Shown: piece after piece, positions 59,711 to 64,000 of the stretch
How the letters are laid out: each line of letters begins with the position of its first letter
Numbering within the stretch: position 1 is the first letter of the stretch
NCBI GenBank assembly: GCA_902791985.1
Contig: CADAYD010000001.1
Span: forward strand, 62,001-126,000
DNA: 64,000 bases
Source of the DNA: an uncultured bacterium
GTDB taxonomy: Bacteria > Cyanobacteriota > Vampirovibrionia > Gastranaerophilales > Gastranaerophilaceae
Direction of reading: 5' to 3'
Translations under genes and position numbers: made by a program
Notes under the pieces: model-generated
Seen by the model: the letters and a program-made list of their open reading frames with translations, nothing else
Databases searched by the model: none
What the model was told of the DNA's origin: nothing

Positions 59711-60550
59711 TTATGTCGAAATCTTACTGGTAAATATTGACGTTAATGCGACTAATCCTGCAACTGCTGCACCTATAAAGCCTGCTTTTGTTGTTAAGAA
59801 TTTCGAAGCACCTTTCAAAATTGAACCGCTTTTACCGGCGAGTAATTTAGCAGCCCCATAGGCGGTTGCTCCTATTGCGCCGCATCCTGCAATTCTTCCG
59901 ATATTTTGTTCTGTTTTTTCTCCTGTCGGAACGGATTGGTGCGTAATATCAGCAATATTGTCTTCAGCCGAACGTCTGTTATATGTATTTAAGGTTATTG
60001 ACTGTATAAAGCCTTGTAACAATGAGGTGTGTCCGTGATCTCTGAGGTCTTGAACAAGAGTTTTGCCGCTTAACTGGGTGTAAAGTGAGAGTGCTCTGCT
60101 GTTTAGTTCTTCTTCAGATGCTTCTCCGTATGCATTTTTAACTGCATTCAGATAATTTTGATATGCTTCCGGAATTTGATCTTGTTCATTTTGGACGATT
60201 TTATCTCTTAAATTTGCGGCTGTTTCCTGAATTGCTTCCATTGCTCCATTCAGTTTTACGTCGTTATTTCGTTGCATCCTTTGTGAGTCTAAGTAGTAAT
60301 TGTTCCAGTTTTGCTGATAATTTTTCATATTATCAAAATATGTGCTGTCCATTCCGCACATGCCCATACCGAACATCGGATTATAGCCCCCCATGCCCAT
60401 CATCGGGCTAAATATACTGCCGTTCATTCCCATTGCACCTGTGTATGAGCCCATAGATGTCATATCAATATTGTCGAAGTCATATGAGAACGGGGACATG
60501 AATTGGAATGTACCCATGTTTAACGGTTGTATTGAACCTACATTGTTCAT
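59711..60550 (-). CDS. Protein of unknown function with Met/Gly-rich N-terminus and C-terminal hydrophobic region
   Basis: A 279-residue protein starting MNNVGSIQPLNMGTFQFMSP. Residues 25-65 are unusually rich in Met, Gly, Ser and Tyr (SPMMGMGGYNPMFGMGMCGM). A helical segment spans about 75-190. The C-terminus has Gly/Ala-rich hydrophobic helices (GAIGATAYGAAKLLAGKSG; GFIGAAVAGLVALTSIFTSK) that could insert in a membrane. No signal peptide. GGAGG before 60550 fixes the start; the frame is open to 60646. The Met-rich part might bind copper, but that is only a guess. Confidence 0.7.
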   Translation of the reverse strand: MNNVGSIQPLNMGTFQFMSPFSYDFDNIDMTSMGSYTGAMGMNGSIFSPMMGMGGYNPMFGMGMCGMDSTYFDNMKNYQQNWNNYYLDSQRMQRNNDVKLNGAMEAIQETAANLRDKIVQNEQDQIPEAYQNYLNAVKNAYGEASEEELNSRALSLYTQLSGKTLVQDLRDHGHTSLLQGFIQSITLNTYNRRSAEDNIADITHQSVPTGEKTEQNIGRIAGCGAIGATAYGAAKLLAGKSGSILKGASKFLTTKAGFIGAAVAGLVALTSIFTSKIST

Positions 60551-60718
60551 AACTACCTCCAAAATAAAATTAACCTTTTTACCTACCTTATCTATATAAA
60601 AAATTTTCATATTTAAAAATTGCGCTGATTGATTTTTTTGTAACATTTTTGTTACATTATTTGGTTGATGTGGATTTTATGAAAATAGATTAATATATGT
60701 TATTATAGGATTCTATGT

Positions 60719-61861
60719 ATGAAAAAAGGCTGTTTTAGAAAATTCTTATCCGGATTATTTTCATTGTTCGTAATTGGAGCAATTGTTGTTGCAGTTTATT
60801 TCAATCAGCAATTTATAAAAACTCATATTATTAATCGTGCAATAGGGATGTATTATGTTCACAAGGGTGATGTTGCCTATCGTAAAATGAATACCAATAA
60901 GGCAATAAAATATTATAATAAGGGTTTGAAATTATTTCCCGGACATTATACTGCTTGGTATAATCTCGGTAATATTTATGTTTCTTATGAAGATTATTAT
61001 TCTGCGTTATATTCATATTCTCAAGCATTCAAGTATAACCCTAAAATGATGATAGCCCGAATGAATTATGGTATTGTGGCAACACAAAAATTGGGCAATT
61101 TTGATATTGCTATCGATCAATTTAATAAAATTGTAAAAACAAAACGTAGATTGCTTTCTATTCCGTACATTTTTAATAATCGTATCAGTACCAAGGCAAA
61201 TAGAGCAATCGCTTATTACAATATAGGTGTTACATATAGATTAAAATCTCTTTATGAGAACGATGATTGGGAAAAACAGCGCCAATATCTTGGAAAAGCT
61301 ATTGATGCATACAAAAAATCACTCAAAATAGACCCTAAAAATTATGATACGTTATACAATTTAGGTATTGCCTACCACCTTGCAGGCAGGTATGATGATG
61401 CCGGAATTAATTATTGTAAGGCTATTGAAATTCAGCCAATGAGTTACGAAGCACATTATAATCTTGCGCTTCTTCTCAGACGTTTGAGGTATTATGAGCA
61501 ATCATATGAAGAAATAGATAAAGCTGCGACTTTAGTTACGGCATTAAATGAAAATACTGCACAACAGCAATATGTTGCAATTGTCATGAATGATATAATG
61601 CGTACTATGTATGGGAATGAAGAATATAGACGACAATTAAAAACTTTTCTTGATGATGAAAAAAGCAAAACTGCTGCTCACATGGCTAAAGATGATGTAA
61701 AATCAAAAGAAACAAAAAAAGATAAAGAAAAAGGTACAATTTCATCCGAAGGCGTAAATTTGATAAATGGGAAGGTTGTAGTTACAAAAGAATTAGATGC
61801 TTCAATCTTAAAAAGTTTCGGCAGATGTTCATGTATAAAACTGTTTACTCATGATGATTAA
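60719..61861 (+). CDS. Membrane-anchored TPR protein
   Basis: The protein has 380 residues. The N-terminal membrane helix (FLSGLFSLFVIGAIVVAVYF, about 9-28) leads to TPR repeats (about 45-290): KAIKYYNKGLKLFPGHYTAW, YSALYSYSQAFKYNPKMMIA, DAYKKSLKIDPKNYDTLYNL, DAGINYCKAIEIQPMSYEAH. The C-terminal region is charged (Lys/Glu/Asp), ending in RCSCIKLFTHDD. It is likely anchored in the inner membrane with the repeats outside the cytoplasm. A scaffold role is inferred. Confidence 0.85.
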   Translation: MKKGCFRKFLSGLFSLFVIGAIVVAVYFNQQFIKTHIINRAIGMYYVHKGDVAYRKMNTNKAIKYYNKGLKLFPGHYTAWYNLGNIYVSYEDYYSALYSYSQAFKYNPKMMIARMNYGIVATQKLGNFDIAIDQFNKIVKTKRRLLSIPYIFNNRISTKANRAIAYYNIGVTYRLKSLYENDDWEKQRQYLGKAIDAYKKSLKIDPKNYDTLYNLGIAYHLAGRYDDAGINYCKAIEIQPMSYEAHYNLALLLRRLRYYEQSYEEIDKAATLVTALNENTAQQQYVAIVMNDIMRTMYGNEEYRRQLKTFLDDEKSKTAAHMAKDDVKSKETKKDKEKGTISSEGVNLINGKVVVTKELDASILKSFGRCSCIKLFTHDD

Positions 61862-61930
61862 TTATATACATTTGGTGAATGTTTATTTGTTTTTTTTACT
61901 TTAAATTTTAAGCACAACAGGGAGGTGTTT

Positions 61931-62440
61931 ATGATTAACGATAAAGTAAAGGAAATTTTAAATGAACAGATTAATAAAGAATTTTATTCCGCTTATTTGT
62001 ATCTTTCAATGGGTGCATATTTCTCTGATATGGGTATGTACGGGTTTTCTAAATGGATGGAAATACAGGCAAAAGAAGAAATTGATCATGGAATGATTTT
62101 GTTTGACTACATTCTTAAAAGAAAAGCAAAAGTAGAATTAAAAGCCCTAAATGCTCCGGATATAAGTTTTGAAGGTGTTGAAGACATTTTTCAAAAGGCA
62201 TATGAGCACGAAAAAACTATATCATGTTCAATAAACGCTATTGCATCTTTAACTGAAGATGAATGTGACTTGGCTACAAGAAATTTTATTGATTGGTATT
62301 TAAAAGAGCAAATTGAAGAAGAAGATAATTTCTTGCGTATAATATCGAAAATAAAAGCGTTTGGTTCGGATAGTGCATCGTCATATTTGCTGGATAAAGA
62401 ATTGGGGCAACGAGAATATAATCCGGCATCATATGAATAA
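61931..62440 (+). CDS. ftnA: Bacterial non-heme ferritin
   Basis: A 169-residue four-helix ferritin that oxidises and stores iron. NEQINKEFYSAYLYLSMGAY (about 11-30) carries the first Glu and Tyr of the ferroxidase site. KEEIDHGMILFDYILKRKAK has the EExxH-type ligands (EIDH, about 50-53). DWYLKEQIEEEDNFLRII (about 125-142) has the third group. GGAGG at 61921-61925 fixes the ATG at 61931 rather than the GTG at 61925. No heme-binding Met of bacterioferritin is evident. Confidence 0.92.
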   Translation: MINDKVKEILNEQINKEFYSAYLYLSMGAYFSDMGMYGFSKWMEIQAKEEIDHGMILFDYILKRKAKVELKALNAPDISFEGVEDIFQKAYEHEKTISCSINAIASLTEDECDLATRNFIDWYLKEQIEEEDNFLRIISKIKAFGSDSASSYLLDKELGQREYNPASYE

Positions 62441-62490
62441 ATATCTTTCAATTTTCATGTTATAATATTCTTATTCAAGGAGAAAATATT

Positions 62491-62838
62491 ATGACATTGA
62501 GAAACGAAAGAGTAAGAAAAGAATTGATGCGTGACATATCTGAAATTCTAAGAAAAGAAATCAGAGGTTTGAAAGGTGTCGTTTCAATTGTTGATGTTGA
62601 AGTTTCTCATGATAATTCGTTTGCAAGAGTAATTTATAGTGTTTTAGGGTCAGATGATGATATTGAAGCTACAAAAGAGATTATAGAAAAATCGACCCCG
62701 AAAATTCGTTATAATGTCGGAAAGCAACTGCGCCTAAGACTTACTCCGGAATTAAAATTTGTCTACACAGACGGTCTTGAACAATCTTCAAGAGTTGTGG
62801 ATTTATTAAATAAAATTTCAAGAGGAGAAATAAAGTAA
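62491..62838 (+). CDS. rbfA: Ribosome-binding factor A
   Basis: KH-type factor needed for 30S maturation and 16S 5'-end processing. RNERVRKELMRDISEILRKE (about 4-23), VSIVDVEVSHDNSFARVIYS (about 32-51) and LRLRLTPELKFVYTDGLEQS (about 80-99) are typical. Length 115 aa. AAGGAGAAA precedes the ATG. truB begins at the next base after its stop. Confidence 0.95.
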   Translation: MTLRNERVRKELMRDISEILRKEIRGLKGVVSIVDVEVSHDNSFARVIYSVLGSDDDIEATKEIIEKSTPKIRYNVGKQLRLRLTPELKFVYTDGLEQSSRVVDLLNKISRGEIK

Positions 62839-63705
62839 TTGTTCGGGTTTATCAACATTTATAAACCCGGTGGAATGACATCATTTGATGTTATAGCTGT
62901 GCTGCGTAAAATTACTCATATAAAACAAATCGGGCATACAGGCACTTTAGATCCTTTTGCAACCGGAGTTCTCCCGATTTGCATTGGAAAATCGACAAGG
63001 CTCATTGAATATTTACCTGATGATAAAGAATATATTGCGACTGTGAAATTTGGTGCAGATACGGATACATATGATTTAGACGGACAAATTTTAAAGACTT
63101 ATTCAAAAAAAATTACTAAAATTGAATTAGAAGCAATATTGAAAGATTTTAAAGGAGAGATAGAGCAGTATCCTCCAAAATATTCTGCTATAAAAGTTAA
63201 TGGAAAAAAGCTTTATGAATACGCCAGAAAAGGGCAAGAAATTGAGATTAAACCTCGTAAAGTTTTTATATCGGGAATTAAACTTTTGGAGTTTAATGAG
63301 CAGGAGCAGTGTGCAAAAATTCTTGTCGGATGTTCAAAAGGAACATATATTCGTTCGATTGCTTATGATATAGGTCAAAGACTTGCTTGCGGCGGTTATT
63401 TAATCGGATTGGAGCGAACAAAAGCAGGGATGTTTAATTTAAAAACTGCGATAAAACTTGATGAGATAAAAAATATTGCAGATATCGAAAACAACTTAGT
63501 AAATCCTATTGATGTTTTACCGCAAGCAAAATACCAATTAAACGAACATGAAAAAGAGAGAATAATTCATGGTATGTCTATAAATTATCAAGGCAGCAAT
63601 TTATCCGAGGATATTGTTTTTCTCGTTTCTGGTGATAAAATTGTTGCAGTTGGAATGTTAGATAAAAATATTATTAAAATAAAGAAAGTGTTTGAGGTGT
63701 TATGA
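62839..63705 (+). CDS. truB: tRNA pseudouridine-55 synthase TruB
   Basis: Makes Psi55 in the T-loop of tRNAs. GFINIYKPGGMTSFDVIAVL (about 3-22), HIKQIGHTGTLDPFATGVLP (about 29-48, with the catalytic Asp in GTLDP), QYPPKYSAIKVNGKKLYEYA (about 111-130) and CSKGTYIRSIAYDIGQRL (about 169-186). Length 288 aa. The start is TTG directly after the rbfA TAA, with AGAGGAG upstream. It overlaps the next gene by 4 bases. Confidence 0.95.
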   Translation: MFGFINIYKPGGMTSFDVIAVLRKITHIKQIGHTGTLDPFATGVLPICIGKSTRLIEYLPDDKEYIATVKFGADTDTYDLDGQILKTYSKKITKIELEAILKDFKGEIEQYPPKYSAIKVNGKKLYEYARKGQEIEIKPRKVFISGIKLLEFNEQEQCAKILVGCSKGTYIRSIAYDIGQRLACGGYLIGLERTKAGMFNLKTAIKLDEIKNIADIENNLVNPIDVLPQAKYQLNEHEKERIIHGMSINYQGSNLSEDIVFLVSGDKIVAVGMLDKNIIKIKKVFEVL

Positions 63706-64000
63706 AAAAGTTAATTTTATTATTGGGGTTATTATTGTTAAGTTCATCGGCAGCATTCGCATCAAAATGCGAGTATACCTGCGTTGAGCCTTACAATATG
63801 AACAACAAATTCTCTTCGTTTTTGAGCAGTATTACCGGTTTAAATTTTACAAGGACCAAAGTTTCCGAAGCCGTAATGAAAAAATCCCTGAAAAAATCAT
63901 TACAGGGAAAAGTAGATATTAATATTCAATCATACAGCGCAAAAGATTTATCTAACGGAATTTTTAAATCTCTGAAAATAACCGGAAAAGACGTTAGTAT
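63702..64000 (+). CDS. Exported protein, LmeA/DUF2993-like, N-terminal part
   Basis: The frame starts with the ATGA overlap at the truB stop and runs off the right edge (99 codons). MKKLILLLGLLLLSSSAAFA is a signal peptide. Mature residues KSLQGKVDINIQSYSAKDLS and NGIFKSLKITGKDVS resemble the DUF2993/LmeA lipid-binding family, common in cyanobacteria, but the match is partial and based on a short stretch. Confidence 0.6.
   Translation, partial: MKKLILLLGLLLLSSSAAFASKCEYTCVEPYNMNNKFSSFLSSITGLNFTRTKVSEAVMKKSLKKSLQGKVDINIQSYSAKDLSNGIFKSLKITGKDVS

Overview
The window reads like a piece of a low-GC, Gram-negative, non-photosynthetic bacterium from the cyanobacterial side of the tree, most likely a Melainabacteria/Vampirovibrionia (Gastranaerophilales-type) gut organism. 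This is inferred from the mixture of genes. There are LPS-export genes (lptB, an LptF/G permease, the heptose-nucleotide gene rfaE2) beside flagellar rod genes. minCDE is complete, ClpC has a cyanobacterial/Firmicute-type architecture, and YvcK carries an N-terminal membrane anchor. Energy genes look fermentative (EtfAB, an NfnA-like flavoprotein, a 2-hydroxyacyl-CoA dehydratase activase). No photosynthesis or respiratory-chain genes are visible. No 16S or marker search was possible, so the taxon is an inference.

Layout. 0-3.3 kb: a J-domain gene cut by the left edge, two small unknown genes, and minCDE, whose MinE has a long acidic tail. 3.3-7.5 kb: an accessory-looking stretch with a putative zinc metalloprotease, an unknown protein, a degenerate FtsZ-like protein, and a CAU tRNA whose leader is tandemly repeated. 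7.5-10 kb: two paralogous exported coiled-coil proteins. 10-25 kb: housekeeping (TPR protein, cca, rsmE, rqcH-like, aspS, a HEPN/MNT pair, a SPOR/DUF366/queC/HEAT operon, an activase, mutS2, rfaE2). 25-30 kb: a flgF-flgG-flgB-flgC operon divergent from lptB-lptG. 30-39 kb: glycosyltransferase, PIG-L deacetylase, phosphodiester glycosidase, pxpA-yvcK-panB, a YihY protein, a DHH phosphoesterase, a DciA-like protein and an SpmAB pair. 40-43 kb: an NfnA-like flavoprotein, a tiny Cys protein and EtfBA. 43-51 kb: an MFS exporter, a strong 6S RNA candidate, panC, a thioredoxin/CcdA pair, proBA and tyrA. 51-64 kb: clpC, a membrane-anchored starch-synthase-like glycosyltransferase, adk, two tandem WYL-type regulators, a TPR protein, ferritin, rbfA, truB and the start of an exported protein.

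Genes are dense, with many 1-20 bp overlaps and several convergent overlapping ends. Shine-Dalgarno sites of the AGAGG/GGAG type are common, and several promoters match the sigma-70 consensus well. Small palindromic elements occur in intergenic spacers and, in two cases, inside genes without breaking the frame (rsmE and the rqcH-like gene).

The strongest items for follow-up are the FtsZ homologue without GTPase motifs (5990-6700), the in-frame palindromic insertions, the tRNA-leader tandem repeat, the 6S RNA with its promoter, the anchored starch-synthase-like protein, and an orphan minus-strand terminator in the 57.1-57.8 kb gap that implies an unannotated transcript.
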